Source of the DNA: Acidimicrobiales bacterium
GTDB lineage: Bacteria > Actinomycetota > Acidimicrobiia > Acidimicrobiales > CADCSY01
Assembly: GCA_035512495.1 (NCBI GenBank)
Contig: DATKDW010000051.1
Coordinates: forward strand, 1 to 36,300
Direction: 5' to 3'
DNA: 36,300 nucleotides
Numbering within the stretch: the first letter of the stretch is position 1; the number at the start of each line of letters is the position of its first letter. This document shows, one piece after another, positions 22,968-31,112 of the stretch. Both the position numbers and the translations under genes were made by a program. The notes below the pieces were generated by a model, which did not search any database, was not told the origin of the DNA, and worked only from the letters and a program-made list of their open reading frames with translations.

Positions 22968-22973
22968 ACGGTA
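22968..22973 (-). promoter_or_regulatory. -10 box TACCGT of serS
   Basis: TACCGT, seven bases, ATG at 22960 on the minus strand. A leaderless transcript is likely, and no T-box-like leader fits between gene and promoter. Confidence 0.45.
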
Positions 22974-23022
22974 GCGGGCGGAGCGATGCCGCCGAAGTCG
23001 GTTGGCCCCGGCCGGGCGACGG

Positions 23023-23028
23023 TAGCGT
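23023..23028 (+). promoter_or_regulatory. -10 box TAGCGT of the ABC transporter operon
   Basis: TAGCGT, six bases, GTG at 23035. A leaderless transcript is likely. Confidence 0.45.
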
Positions 23029-23034
23029 CCCGTC

Positions 23035-24012
23035 GTGCCTGCGGTGTCGGTGTCCGACTTGGTCGTCCGCTACGGCGACACCACCGCCGTTCGTGGCATC
23101 AGCTTCGAGGCAGAGGCGGGTGAGGTTTGCGCGCTGCTCGGGCCGAACGGCGCCGGGAAGACCACCACCGTCGAGACCCTCGAGGGATACCGGCGGCCCG
23201 ACACTGGCGAGGTGCGCGTACTCGGCTTCGACCCCCGCCGCGACCGGGCCCGGCTCGCACCTCGCATCGGCGTGATGCTCCAACAGGACGGCGTGTACCC
23301 GGGCATCCGTCCCCTCGAGGCGCTGCGCCTCTTCGCGGCCTACTACGACGACCCTGCCGACCCCGAGCAGCTGCTCGACCGCGTGGGGCTGCGACCGGTG
23401 GAGGGCGCCACCTGGCGCCAGCTCTCCGGTGGTGAGCAGCAGCGCCTCTCCCTCGCGTTGGCCCTCGTCGGGAGGCCGGAGGTCGCATTCCTCGACGAGC
23501 CAACAGCGGGGATCGATGTCGGCGGGCGCCAGGTGGTCCGCCAGGTGGTCCGTGAGCTGCGCGAGGCAGGGGTGGCAGTGGTCATGACGACCCACGACCT
23601 GGAGGACGTCGAGCGCCTGGCCGACCGCGTGGTGATCATCGACCGGGGGACCGTGGTGGGAGCGGGCACGCCCGCCGAGCTCATGGGCTCCGGCCCCGGC
23701 GACGAGATCCGCTTCGGCGCGCCGGCGGGCATCGACGTCGCCGACCTGGCCACCTCGATCGGAGCCTCTGTCACCGAGGTCACGCCGGGCGAGTACGTCG
23801 CCGCCGTCCCGCCCACACCGGCTGCCGTGGCTGGTCTCACCGGCTGGCTGGCAGCCCACGACCTCCCCCTCGCCGACCTGCGGGCAGGCCGCCAGCGCCT
23901 GGAGGACGTGTTCCTCCGCCTCACCAGCGAGGCCAGCGCTGCCACCGCGGCGGCGGAGGGCGACGGGCCTGTGCCGGGGACGGGCCGGCGGCGGGTCCGG
24001 AGACGCCGATGA
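23035..24012 (+). CDS. ABC transporter ATP-binding protein (drug-export type)
   Basis: A 325-residue ATPase of an ABC-2-type exporter. Walker A is GPNGAGKTT (36-44), the signature is LSGGEQQRLSLALAL, and Walker B with the catalytic Glu is EVAFLDEPTAGID; the switch His is in VVMTTHDLEDVERLADRV. After the nucleotide-binding domain (about 225 residues) a C-terminal extension continues as in DrrA-like proteins and ends in an Arg-rich tip (GTGRRRVRRRR). The permease gene overlaps by four bases (ATGA). The cargo is unknown; drugs, lipids or polysaccharides are all possible. Confidence 0.92.
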   Translation: MPAVSVSDLVVRYGDTTAVRGISFEAEAGEVCALLGPNGAGKTTTVETLEGYRRPDTGEVRVLGFDPRRDRARLAPRIGVMLQQDGVYPGIRPLEALRLFAAYYDDPADPEQLLDRVGLRPVEGATWRQLSGGEQQRLSLALALVGRPEVAFLDEPTAGIDVGGRQVVRQVVRELREAGVAVVMTTHDLEDVERLADRVVIIDRGTVVGAGTPAELMGSGPGDEIRFGAPAGIDVADLATSIGASVTEVTPGEYVAAVPPTPAAVAGLTGWLAAHDLPLADLRAGRQRLEDVFLRLTSEASAATAAAEGDGPVPGTGRRRVRRRR

Positions 24013-24737
24013 CGGCGTTGCTGGCCCAGGCACGAACCGAGCTGGCGCTCACCGCCCGCCGGGGTGAGTCACTCCTCCTCCTCCTCGGCATCCCGGTGGT
24101 GCTGCTGGTGTTCTTCTCCCTGGTCGACGTGCTTCCCATGCCAGCGGGCGTCGACAACCCCGTCGACTTCCTGGCGCCCGGCATCCTTGCCCTGGCGGTG
24201 ATGTCGGCCGCCATGGTGAACCCCGCGATCGCCACGGGCTTCGAGCGTGAGCTCGGCGTCCTCAAGCGCCTCGGCACCACCCCGCTCGGCCGGCCGCGCC
24301 TCCTCGGCGCCAAGACCATCGCCGTCCTCGCGGTGGAGGTGGTGCAGGTGGTGGTGTTGGTGGGGGTGGCCGTCGCCCTCGGCTGGCGGCCGGGCGGCAA
24401 CCCGGCGGTGGCGGCCGTTGTCGCCCTCGTGGCCAGCGTGGGCTTCGCCGGCATCGGGTTGTTGCTCGCCGGGACCCTCCCGGCACTCACCACGCTCGCC
24501 GCCGCCAACGGCCTCTACCTGGTCCTTCTCCTCCTCGGTGGCATGGTCTTTCCCCTCGACCGGCTGCCCAGTGCGCTGCGGACGATCGCCGAGCTGCTAC
24601 CGGCCGGTGCCCTCTCGGCCGCCCTCGACGCCGCCCTCACGACCGGAGCTGCCGTGCCGGCCAGAGCCTGGCTGGTCCTGGTCGCATGGGCGTTCGCCGC
24701 CCCCGCCCTCGCCGTCTGGCGCTTCCGCTGGGAGTAG
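24009..24737 (+). CDS. ABC-2 type transporter permease
   Basis: A 242-residue integral membrane protein with six helices, starting with a short amphipathic segment (LLAQARTELALTARR) and helix 1 LLLLLGIPVVLLVFFSLVDV. The conserved ERELGVLKRLGTTPLGRPRL loop between helices 2 and 3 is the coupling helix typical of ABC-2 permeases. It partners the ATPase encoded immediately upstream, with a four-base overlap. Homodimers are usual for this type. Transcription probably ends at the palindromic repeats that follow. Confidence 0.9.
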   Translation: MTALLAQARTELALTARRGESLLLLLGIPVVLLVFFSLVDVLPMPAGVDNPVDFLAPGILALAVMSAAMVNPAIATGFERELGVLKRLGTTPLGRPRLLGAKTIAVLAVEVVQVVVLVGVAVALGWRPGGNPAVAAVVALVASVGFAGIGLLLAGTLPALTTLAAANGLYLVLLLLGGMVFPLDRLPSALRTIAELLPAGALSAALDAALTTGAAVPARAWLVLVAWAFAAPALAVWRFRWE

Positions 24738-24762
24738 CCCGCGGGAGCTGTCGAGCGACATC

Positions 24763-24878
24763 GACATCGTTCTGGCACCAGAAACGCGCCGTCGGGCAGC
24801 GCGATGTTGGTGCCATAACCGAGGCGACATTGTTCTGGCACCAGAAACGCGCCGTCGGGCAGCGCGATTCTGGTGCCA
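24763..24878. repeat. Two tandem 53-base palindromic repeat units
   Basis: Units at 24763-24815 and 24826-24878 are 50 of 53 bases identical, with a 63-base period. Each holds the 14-base palindrome TTCTGGCACCAGAA and an inner GCGC...GCGC pair. They lie between the 3' ends of two convergent operons. Open frames cross them in several registers, but none looks like a gene. The surrounding gap (24738-24899) contains nothing else. Confidence 0.85.
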
Positions 24879-24882
24879 GAAC
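24832..24882. terminator. Near-perfect 21-base inverted repeat (second repeat unit)
   Basis: Arms at 24832-24852 and 24862-24882 pair at 20 of 21 positions around the nine-base loop CGTCGGGCA. As RNA on either strand this gives a very stable hairpin between convergent transcripts, so bidirectional termination or 3'-end protection is plausible. It lacks a T-tract. Confidence 0.5.
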
Positions 24883-24899
24883 CACGGACCGCGTCCGGG

Positions 24900-25829
24900 T
24901 CAGGAAGTGGGACGGTCGACGGGATCGGTCGGGGCGGGGGGTGCGGTCTTGAGCTGGCGCTCGACCTCCTCCCACGTCAACGTCCCGGCCGCCGTCGCGA
25001 CCGGTGCCCGCCGATCGAGCGGCATGCCACCGGCGCGGTCATCCTCCTGCTGCTTGGTGGCGAAGCGGATGAACAGCATGGCGATCACGAACCAGAGGTA
25101 GAAGCCGCCGACGGTCTTCATCACCAGGCCGGCCAGCTGCTGGTCGTGGGCCACCGACATGCCGGCGAGGCGGGTGGGCACGTCGTAGGCCTTGTAGACG
25201 ACGCCCTCGGCGAAGGTCAGCCACCCGGCGGGCACGGTCGGGATGATCGACTGCATGAACAGGAAGATCATCTGCACCGGGAGGGTGAATCGCAGCTCCG
25301 GCAGCGGGCCCGCCACCGGGGTCCACATGATGAGGGCGGCGGCGACCACGACCACGTGCACCAGGTAGTGCAGCGGCGCACTGGACGCCGACGCGTTGAC
25401 CACGCCAGGGATGTGGGTCGCGGCGACCACGGCGTTGAAGATCAACGTGGCAGTGACCGGTCGGGTGAGGAAGCGCAGCACCCGATACGGCACCCCGCTG
25501 CCCACCACCATCCGGGCGAGCCAGGTGGGCGTCGCCAGCAGGACCATCGGGGGGATCACCAGCGACAGCAGCAGGTGCTGGACCATGTGGACGCTGTAGA
25601 GGTAGCCCTCGGCGATGTCGTGCACAGGCCAGTCCGAGGCGACCCACAGCAGCACCAGGCCGGCGACGAACCAGCGGACCTGGCTGGCGGTCACCACCGG
25701 CTCGTCAGGACGGGTGGCCGTGGGCCCGATGCGGGTGATGGCGTACCAGTAGAGGAGGGCCAGGCCCCCGACCAGCACCCAGACCTCGGGGTGCGGGGTG
25801 AACCGCCAGGGGTCGGCCTGGGCGGCCAT
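24900..25829 (-). CDS. ctaG: Cytochrome c oxidase assembly protein, CtaG (caa3) family
   Basis: A 309-residue polytopic membrane protein of the caa3-type CtaG family found in Gram-positive bacteria, linked to maturation of the CuA/CuB copper sites. The N-terminus has DPWRFTPHPEVWVLVGG. Later come HMVQHLLLSLVIPPMVLLATP, where His and Pro are family-conserved, and MWTPVAGPLPELR; about seven helices in all, then a polar C-tail. The start is uncertain: the ATG at 25829 is used, but a GTG at 25865, two bases after the subunit IV stop, is possible and adds 12 residues. It is the last gene of the oxidase operon. Confidence 0.85.
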   Translation of the reverse strand: MAAQADPWRFTPHPEVWVLVGGLALLYWYAITRIGPTATRPDEPVVTASQVRWFVAGLVLLWVASDWPVHDIAEGYLYSVHMVQHLLLSLVIPPMVLLATPTWLARMVVGSGVPYRVLRFLTRPVTATLIFNAVVAATHIPGVVNASASSAPLHYLVHVVVVAAALIMWTPVAGPLPELRFTLPVQMIFLFMQSIIPTVPAGWLTFAEGVVYKAYDVPTRLAGMSVAHDQQLAGLVMKTVGGFYLWFVIAMLFIRFATKQQEDDRAGGMPLDRRAPVATAAGTLTWEEVERQLKTAPPAPTDPVDRPTS

Positions 25830-25867
25830 GGTGCTGCCGTGGACCAGCTCCGCCGAGGCACCCACGG

Positions 25868-26236
25868 TCAGCCCGACGAGCCCCAGAAGGAGAACGTGGC
25901 GAGGAACACGACGTAGACCGCGGCGGCCAGGGCGAGACCGGAGTAGAAGAGCCTGGTGAAGAGGTTGGAGTCGAAGCGCAGGTGCATGAAGAACGCGGCG
26001 ACGACCCAGAACTTGACCGCCATCATCAGCAGGAGCCCGGTGATCACGATCGTGTTCCCGAGGTCGTCCTCGAGGTAGTAGAAGAGGACCTCCACGGCGG
26101 TGATGGCGCCCAGGATCAGGGCGATCGTCGCGTACTTGCGGTCGTTGGGGTGCTCGTGGCCCGCCCCGGTGACCGTCTCCTCGTGCGCCGTGGGCGCCGA
26201 TGCGGGATCCTGCTCGAAGGTCTCGGTCTCGCTCAT
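25868..26236 (-). CDS. ctaF: Cytochrome c oxidase subunit IV (COX4_pro type)
   Basis: A 122-residue small oxidase subunit. About 35 acidic N-terminal residues precede three membrane helices: YATIALILGAITAVEVLFYY, NTIVITGLLLMMAVKFWVVA and the last from LFYSGLALAAAVYVVFLATF. The motif KFWVVAAFFMHLRFD between helices 2 and 3 is diagnostic of subunit IV of caa3 and quinol-oxidase type enzymes. It sits nine bases after ctaE. Its role in the complex is structural. Confidence 0.9.
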   Translation of the reverse strand: MSETETFEQDPASAPTAHEETVTGAGHEHPNDRKYATIALILGAITAVEVLFYYLEDDLGNTIVITGLLLMMAVKFWVVAAFFMHLRFDSNLFTRLFYSGLALAAAVYVVFLATFSFWGSSG

Positions 26237-26245
26237 GGTCGCCTC

Positions 26246-26890
26246 TTAGGGGACGAGGTAGATGACGGTGAAGATGATGATCCAGACGATGTCGACGAAG
26301 TGCCAGTAGAGGCCAACGATCTCGACCGTCTCCGAGCGCCCCGTGGGCAGTGAGCCCCGGTGCGACATCACGAACAGGCTCAGCAGCATCACGATGCCGA
26401 TCGTGACGTGCGCGCCGTGGAACCCGGTGAGCACGTAGAACGCCGAGCTCTGGATGTTGGTCGTGAAGCCCAGGCCCTCCCGGTAGAAGGCCGTGAACTC
26501 GTAGACCTGGCCGGCGACGAAGGTGGAGCCCAGCAGTGCGGTGGTGAGCAACCAGGTGCGGAGCTGGCGGTGGTTGCCCCGCTGGATCGCCGACAGGGCC
26601 AGCACCATGGTCAGCGAGCTCATCAACAGGATGAACGAGCTGACCGAGGTGAAGGGGATGTCGTAGAGCTCGCGCACCTCTGGCCCGCTGACGACCTCCT
26701 TTCCCCGGTAGAGCAGGAAGGTCGAGATCAGCCCGCCGAAGAGAAGGCACTCGGACCCGAGGAAGGTCCACATCGCCATCTTCTCGTTGGAGAGGCCGGT
26801 GCTCGTGTGGTGCCCGCCTCCGGCGTGCTCGGCGTGCGGCTCGTGCCCACCGGGGGGCACCACCATGGTCGACTGCTCGGTGGTGCTCAC
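26246..26890 (-). CDS. ctaE: Cytochrome c oxidase subunit III
   Basis: A 214-residue subunit III with about five helices. About 35 His-rich residues (GGHEPHAEHAGGGHHTS) precede helix 1, MAMWTFLGSECLLFGGLI. The family motifs GFHGAHVTIGI and YWHFVDIVWIIIF are intact. It stabilises the catalytic subunit and helps keep proton uptake active. Its start overlaps the ctaD stop by four bases (ATGA). The His-rich lead could bind copper, but this is speculation. Confidence 0.94.
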   Translation of the reverse strand: MSTTEQSTMVVPPGGHEPHAEHAGGGHHTSTGLSNEKMAMWTFLGSECLLFGGLISTFLLYRGKEVVSGPEVRELYDIPFTSVSSFILLMSSLTMVLALSAIQRGNHRQLRTWLLTTALLGSTFVAGQVYEFTAFYREGLGFTTNIQSSAFYVLTGFHGAHVTIGIVMLLSLFVMSHRGSLPTGRSETVEIVGLYWHFVDIVWIIIFTVIYLVP

Positions 26891-28917
26891 GAGGGCTCCT
26901 CCGTGGTGCCGGCGGCGACGGGGTCGGCCGCGGTGCCGGGGTCGTCGTCATCGTCGACCCGGTCGGGCTCGACGTGGCCGTGGCCGGCGTCGGGGTCGAC
27001 CGACGGCTCGAGGCTCCAGCCGTAGACGGATGCGATCAGGACGAGGCCGCCGAGGGCCGACAGCCAGTAGGTGAAGAGGAGGCCGTAGGCGATCAGTGGC
27101 AGGCCCAGGGCCAGCACGATCGGCCAGTACGACGGCGACGGCAGGTGGATCGACTCGGGCGGGGGTGCCGAGGTGCCACCTTCCTCGGGACCCACCACCG
27201 ACATCCACTCGTAGTCATCGCGCCGAACGATCACGCCGTGGTCGTCCTCGCCGTACTTGCGGTGCCACCACTCGTCGAGCTGGCTGACCGTCGGCTCGAT
27301 GTCGAAGTTGTGGGCCGGTGGCGGGGAGGAGATGGACCACTCGAGCGTGCGGGCGTCCCAGGGGTCGGCGCCGGCGGGCGGGTTGGCGCGGCTCTTCACC
27401 ACGTTGAAGATCCAGAGGAGGAACGACGCGGCGATCAGGTACGAGCCCCACGTCGCCAGCTGGTTCATCAGGTCCCAACCCATGCCCTCGGCGTAGGTCG
27501 CGGTGCGGCGGGGCTGGCCCTGGAGCCCGAGGATGTGCATCGGCCCGAACGTGAGGTTGAAGCCGGCGAACATCAGCCAGAAGTGAGCCTTGCCGATGGT
27601 CTCGCTCAGCATCCGCCCGAAGACCTTTGGCCACCAGAAGTAGACGCCGGCGAAGATGCCGAACATCGATCCGCCGAAGAGCACGTAGTGGAAGTGGGCG
27701 ACGATGTAGTACGTGTCGTGCTGCTGGGTGTCGTGCGGGGCGACCGAGTGGGTCACGCCCGAGAGGCCGCCGATCACGAACTGAGACACCAGCGCCACCG
27801 CGAAGAGCATGGGCACGGTGAAGTTCAGCTTCCCGTTCCAGAGGGTGGCGATCCAGTTGAAGATCTTCACGCCCGTGGGCACGGCGATGAACATCGTCGA
27901 CAGCGAGAAGGCCGCCACCGACACGGGGCCGAGCCCGGAGGCGAACATGTGGTGGGCCCACACGCCCCAGCCCATGAACCCGATGGCCACACCGGAGAAC
28001 ACCATGAACGGGTAGCCGAACAGCGGCTTACGGGCGAAGGCCGGGATGACCTCCGAGATGATGCCGAACGCCGGCAGGATCAGGATGTAGACCTCGGGGT
28101 GGCCGAAGATCCAGAAGAGGTGCTGCCACAGCAGCGGGTCGGCACCCTCGGCCACGTTGAAGAAGTTGGCGCCGAAGAGCCGGTCGAACATGAGCAGGAA
28201 CAGCGCCACGGTGATGACCGGGATGGCGAAGAGCAGCAGGAACTGCGCCACCAGGCTCATCCACACGAAGATCGGCATCCGCATGAGCGTCATGCCGGGG
28301 GCCCGCATGTTGATGACGGTGACGATCAGGTTGACCGCGCTCGCCAGCGAGGCGATGCCCGTGATCTGGAGGCCGAGCGTCCAGAAGTCCTGGCCCATCC
28401 CGGGCGAGTAGGCGAGGTTGTTGCTGAGGGGCGCGTACGAGGTCCAGCCGTTGTCGGGGGCGCCCCCGAGGAAGAAGCTGGAGTAGAGGAAGAGCCCGCC
28501 CGCCAGGAAGATCCAGTAGCTGAGGGCGTTCAGCCGGGGGAAGGCGACGTCGCGCGCCCCGATCATGAGCGGGATCAGGTAGTTCGCGAAGGCGGCCAGC
28601 ATCGGCATGATCACCAGGAAGACCATGGTGGTGCCGTGCATGGTGAAGGCCTGGTTGTAGGCCTGCTCGCTCAGCACCTGTCCGTCGGGTGTGGCCAGCT
28701 GCGTGCGGATGAGGAGCGCCTCGAGGCCGCCGATGGCGAAGAAGACCATCGCGGTGGCGCCGTACATGATGCCGATCTTCTTGTGGTCGACCGAGGTCAG
28801 CCACGAGCGCCAGCCGGTGGTGGCGGTGGGTCGCCGGAAGACGCCGAGGGGCTCGCGCCGCTCGGCGTCTTCCCCTGCCGTCAGCTCGAGGACGGGACGG
28901 TCGTCGGTCAGTGCCAT
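26887..28917 (-). CDS. ctaD: Cytochrome c oxidase subunit I (A1-type)
   Basis: A 676-residue catalytic subunit with every key residue: low-spin haem ligands His94 (FTMHG) and His410; CuB ligands His273, His322 and His323 with cross-link Tyr277 (GHPEVY, AHHM); haem a3 ligand His408 (AHFHYVLFGG); K-channel Lys351; and Glu275 of GHPEV, which marks the A1 branch. Beyond the 12 core helices it has a polar stretch with WHRKYGEDDHGV and two more helices near residues 590-640 (YWPIVLALGLPLIAYGLLF), then an acidic tail, so it is about 120 residues longer than minimal subunit I. This is the true oxidase; compare the degenerate paralogue at 31774-33378. Confidence 0.96.
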   Translation of the reverse strand: MALTDDRPVLELTAGEDAERREPLGVFRRPTATTGWRSWLTSVDHKKIGIMYGATAMVFFAIGGLEALLIRTQLATPDGQVLSEQAYNQAFTMHGTTMVFLVIMPMLAAFANYLIPLMIGARDVAFPRLNALSYWIFLAGGLFLYSSFFLGGAPDNGWTSYAPLSNNLAYSPGMGQDFWTLGLQITGIASLASAVNLIVTVINMRAPGMTLMRMPIFVWMSLVAQFLLLFAIPVITVALFLLMFDRLFGANFFNVAEGADPLLWQHLFWIFGHPEVYILILPAFGIISEVIPAFARKPLFGYPFMVFSGVAIGFMGWGVWAHHMFASGLGPVSVAAFSLSTMFIAVPTGVKIFNWIATLWNGKLNFTVPMLFAVALVSQFVIGGLSGVTHSVAPHDTQQHDTYYIVAHFHYVLFGGSMFGIFAGVYFWWPKVFGRMLSETIGKAHFWLMFAGFNLTFGPMHILGLQGQPRRTATYAEGMGWDLMNQLATWGSYLIAASFLLWIFNVVKSRANPPAGADPWDARTLEWSISSPPPAHNFDIEPTVSQLDEWWHRKYGEDDHGVIVRRDDYEWMSVVGPEEGGTSAPPPESIHLPSPSYWPIVLALGLPLIAYGLLFTYWLSALGGLVLIASVYGWSLEPSVDPDAGHGHVEPDRVDDDDDPGTAADPVAAGTTEEPS

Positions 28918-28933
28918 TGGGGGGCGCTCCAGG

Positions 28934-29965
28934 TCATCGCAGCGTCTCGAGGTAGGCGTACAGGGCGTCGATGTCGGCCTCGCTGAGCTCGCCGATCACC
29001 ATCAGGGAACCGGCCTTGCGCTGCGGGTCGCGCAGCCAGGCCTCGACCTCGTTGCGGTCGTTGAGGTCGTAGATGCACCCGGCGAAGCAGTCGCGGGTGA
29101 AGAGGTGGGTCAGGTCGGGCGCCGGCGGGGAGGTCTCCGAGACCACCTCGTACTGGCCCCGCACGTCGTGGCAGGCAGCGCAACCACGGGTCTCGAACAG
29201 CTCGAAGCCCTCGGCGGCGAGGCCGTCGGTGGGCGCCTCGGGGAGCTGGTGCTGGCTCTCGACCCAGGCGTCGAAACCGGCCTCGTCGTGTGCCACGACC
29301 TTCAGGCGCATGTTGGCGTGGGAGGCGCCGCAGAACTCGGCGCACTGGCCGGAGTAGACGCCGGGCTCGTCGGCCTCGATGGTCCAGGTGTGGACGCGGC
29401 CGGGGGTGACGTCGCGCTTGCCGTTGAGGCGAGGCGACCAGAACGAGTGGACGACGTCCTCGGAGGTCATCTCCAGGAACACGGGGCGCCCGGCGGGGAT
29501 GTGCAGCTCGTTGGCGGTGACGATGTCGCCGTGCTCGGGGTAGGAGAAGGCCCACCAGTACTGCTGACCGGTGACCTCCACCAAGATGGACTCGTCGGGG
29601 CGCTTGTCGTCGAGCTCGAAGATGACCGGCACGGTGAAGACGGCCATCACCGCGAGCACGAGGGCGGGGAGGATCGTCCAGCCAACCTCGAGGCGGGTGT
29701 TGCCGTGCGTCTGCTCGGGCCAGGCATCGTCGCCGTCCTTGCGACGGAACTTGATCACCGCGAAGACGATCGCGCCCTGGACGAGCACGAAGACGGCCAC
29801 CGCCACCCAGAACACGGGCACGAAGAGGTTGTGGACCGAGCGGGCGTAGGGGCCGGCCGGGTCGAGCGCGTCCTGGGGGGCGTCGCCGGCGCAGGCGCCC
29901 AGCACGAGCACCATCGTCGCGGGGCCGAGCCAGCGGAGCAGGCGGCGGGACTGGAGAACCTTCAT
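28934..29965 (-). CDS. ctaC: Cytochrome c oxidase subunit II with fused cytochrome c (caa3 type)
   Basis: A 343-residue lipoprotein-like subunit II. The signal peptide ends in the lipobox VLGAC (about residues 21-25). Two helices follow, then the CuA cupredoxin domain with the ligands in SGQCAEFCGASHANM. The C-terminal 100 residues form a cytochrome c domain with the haem site GCAACHDVRG, so the enzyme is caa3-type and carries its own cytochrome c. The start is the ATG at 29965, eight bases after CAGGAG; the frame opens earlier (30067) but that extension precedes the signal peptide. ctaD follows after 16 bases. Confidence 0.95.
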   Translation of the reverse strand: MKVLQSRRLLRWLGPATMVLVLGACAGDAPQDALDPAGPYARSVHNLFVPVFWVAVAVFVLVQGAIVFAVIKFRRKDGDDAWPEQTHGNTRLEVGWTILPALVLAVMAVFTVPVIFELDDKRPDESILVEVTGQQYWWAFSYPEHGDIVTANELHIPAGRPVFLEMTSEDVVHSFWSPRLNGKRDVTPGRVHTWTIEADEPGVYSGQCAEFCGASHANMRLKVVAHDEAGFDAWVESQHQLPEAPTDGLAAEGFELFETRGCAACHDVRGQYEVVSETSPPAPDLTHLFTRDCFAGCIYDLNDRNEVEAWLRDPQRKAGSLMVIGELSEADIDALYAYLETLR

Positions 29966-30083
29966 GCACGGGCTCCTGCGAGGCACACGGTGGGTCGGAA
30001 GGAGTGCAGGCGGGGGGCGGCACAGCCGCCGGCCCGAAGCCTTGCCGAAGACGGTGGGGGCGGCCAACTCGCCGAAGCGCAGG

Positions 30084-31112
30084 TCACGGGGTGCCGTGGG
30101 GGTCGTCCGCGGCCGGCTCCTGGGCCACGAGGGTCCCCTGCATGGTGGTGGGGTGCACGTCGCAGATGAAGGTGTGCTCGCCGGGAGGAGCGTTGATCAG
30201 GACCGTCGCGGCGTTCCCACCGGGGATGATCTCCGTGACGGCGTCGTCGAGGCCCTGGATGTGGACGTTGTGCTGGACGGTCTCGTCGTCGTGGTTCTCG
30301 AAGACGATCGTCACGTCGGTGTCGGCGTCGAGCGTCACCACCTCCTGGTCGAAGCCGGTCGCGCTCGACGCCGAGATGACGACGTCGGCGTCGGACTCGA
30401 CGTCAGCGTGGTCGTCGCCGTAGTGGTGGAACTCGCGCTCGCCGGCGACTGCGCCGATGATGCCCCCACCCAGGAGGGCGATCACCCCGAGGACGACGAT
30501 GCCGCTGATCAGCGAGGAGCTCAGCTGCGGCCGGTTGGCCAGGATCGCGGCGATGCTCAACACGAGGGCGGCGATGAGGATGGCGACCACGGAGGACCCG
30601 GTCTGCGGCAGCGCCAGCAGCACCCGGGAGAACGCCAGCACCACCACCGCGAAGCCGATCACGGCAAGGGCGGGGATCTCGAGGGGGAACATGATCCGGT
30701 TCCGGAGCCCCTGGTTTGCGCCGGGGTCGGACGAAGCCCGCTCGGCCCATGCCTGGACCATCCACTCGACGAGGACGACGCCGAGGAGGGCGAGGCCTGC
30801 GTAGAGAAAGGCGTTGCCGGCGGCGAAGCCGATGACGGTGAGGGCCACGCCGACCGCCGACAAGGCGGGCCAGAGGGCAGGGAGAGCGTGGGGGTGGGGT
30901 ACCTCGGTGACGGTGGCGCCTTCGGCGGGCGCAGCGACGTCTCCGTCGCGGACCACCGTCGCCGTGGTCCCGAGGACCGCGGCGGCGACACCGGCGAAGG
31001 CCAGGACGATGGCCCCGTACTCCTCGCCACTGGTGGCGACGAAGTAGACGCCGGCAGCCACGAAGGCCAGGAGGGCGATGGCGTACCAGAGCTTGGCGCC
31101 GGTGGTGATCAT
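30084..31112 (-). CDS. Seven-helix membrane protein with C-terminal type 1 copper (cupredoxin) domain
   Basis: 342 residues. About seven hydrophobic segments fill residues 8-223 (such as LWYAIALLAFVAAGVYFVA, AFLYAGLALLGVVLVEWMV and LISGIVVLGVIALLGGGIIG). After a His/Asp-rich hinge (EFHHYGDDHADVESDAD) a cupredoxin domain runs to the end, with the ligand set His281 (QHNVHIQG), Cys317, His320 and Met324 (FICDVHPTTMQG). The domain should face outside and carry electrons. Its start overlaps the COX III-like stop by four bases (ATGA), so it belongs to the COX I-like module; ctaC follows after 118 bases. I do not know a characterised protein with this layout. The copper domain is secure; the role is inferred. 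Confidence 0.8.
   Translation of the reverse strand: MITTGAKLWYAIALLAFVAAGVYFVATSGEEYGAIVLAFAGVAAAVLGTTATVVRDGDVAAPAEGATVTEVPHPHALPALWPALSAVGVALTVIGFAAGNAFLYAGLALLGVVLVEWMVQAWAERASSDPGANQGLRNRIMFPLEIPALAVIGFAVVVLAFSRVLLALPQTGSSVVAILIAALVLSIAAILANRPQLSSSLISGIVVLGVIALLGGGIIGAVAGEREFHHYGDDHADVESDADVVISASSATGFDQEVVTLDADTDVTIVFENHDDETVQHNVHIQGLDDAVTEIIPGGNAATVLINAPPGEHTFICDVHPTTMQGTLVAQEPAADDPHGTP

Noticed and set aside
24763-24882. A minimal CRISPR array
   Set aside because: There are only two units, the inter-unit gap is 10 bases, the repeats are 53 bases, and no cas gene is near.
24515-24975. Small proteins encoded through the palindromic repeats
   Set aside because: Repeated peptides appear in more than one frame because the DNA is repeated; there is no ribosome site and the frames overlap the permease gene antisense.
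25830-26951. An in-frame fusion of ctaG with upstream sequence (683 codons)
   Set aside because: The upstream part is antisense-like or out of frame with ctaF and ctaE, whose own frames carry all family motifs.
29966-30067. An upstream start for CtaC
   Set aside because: It would put 34 residues before a good signal peptide and lipobox; the ATG at 29965 has its own ribosome site.
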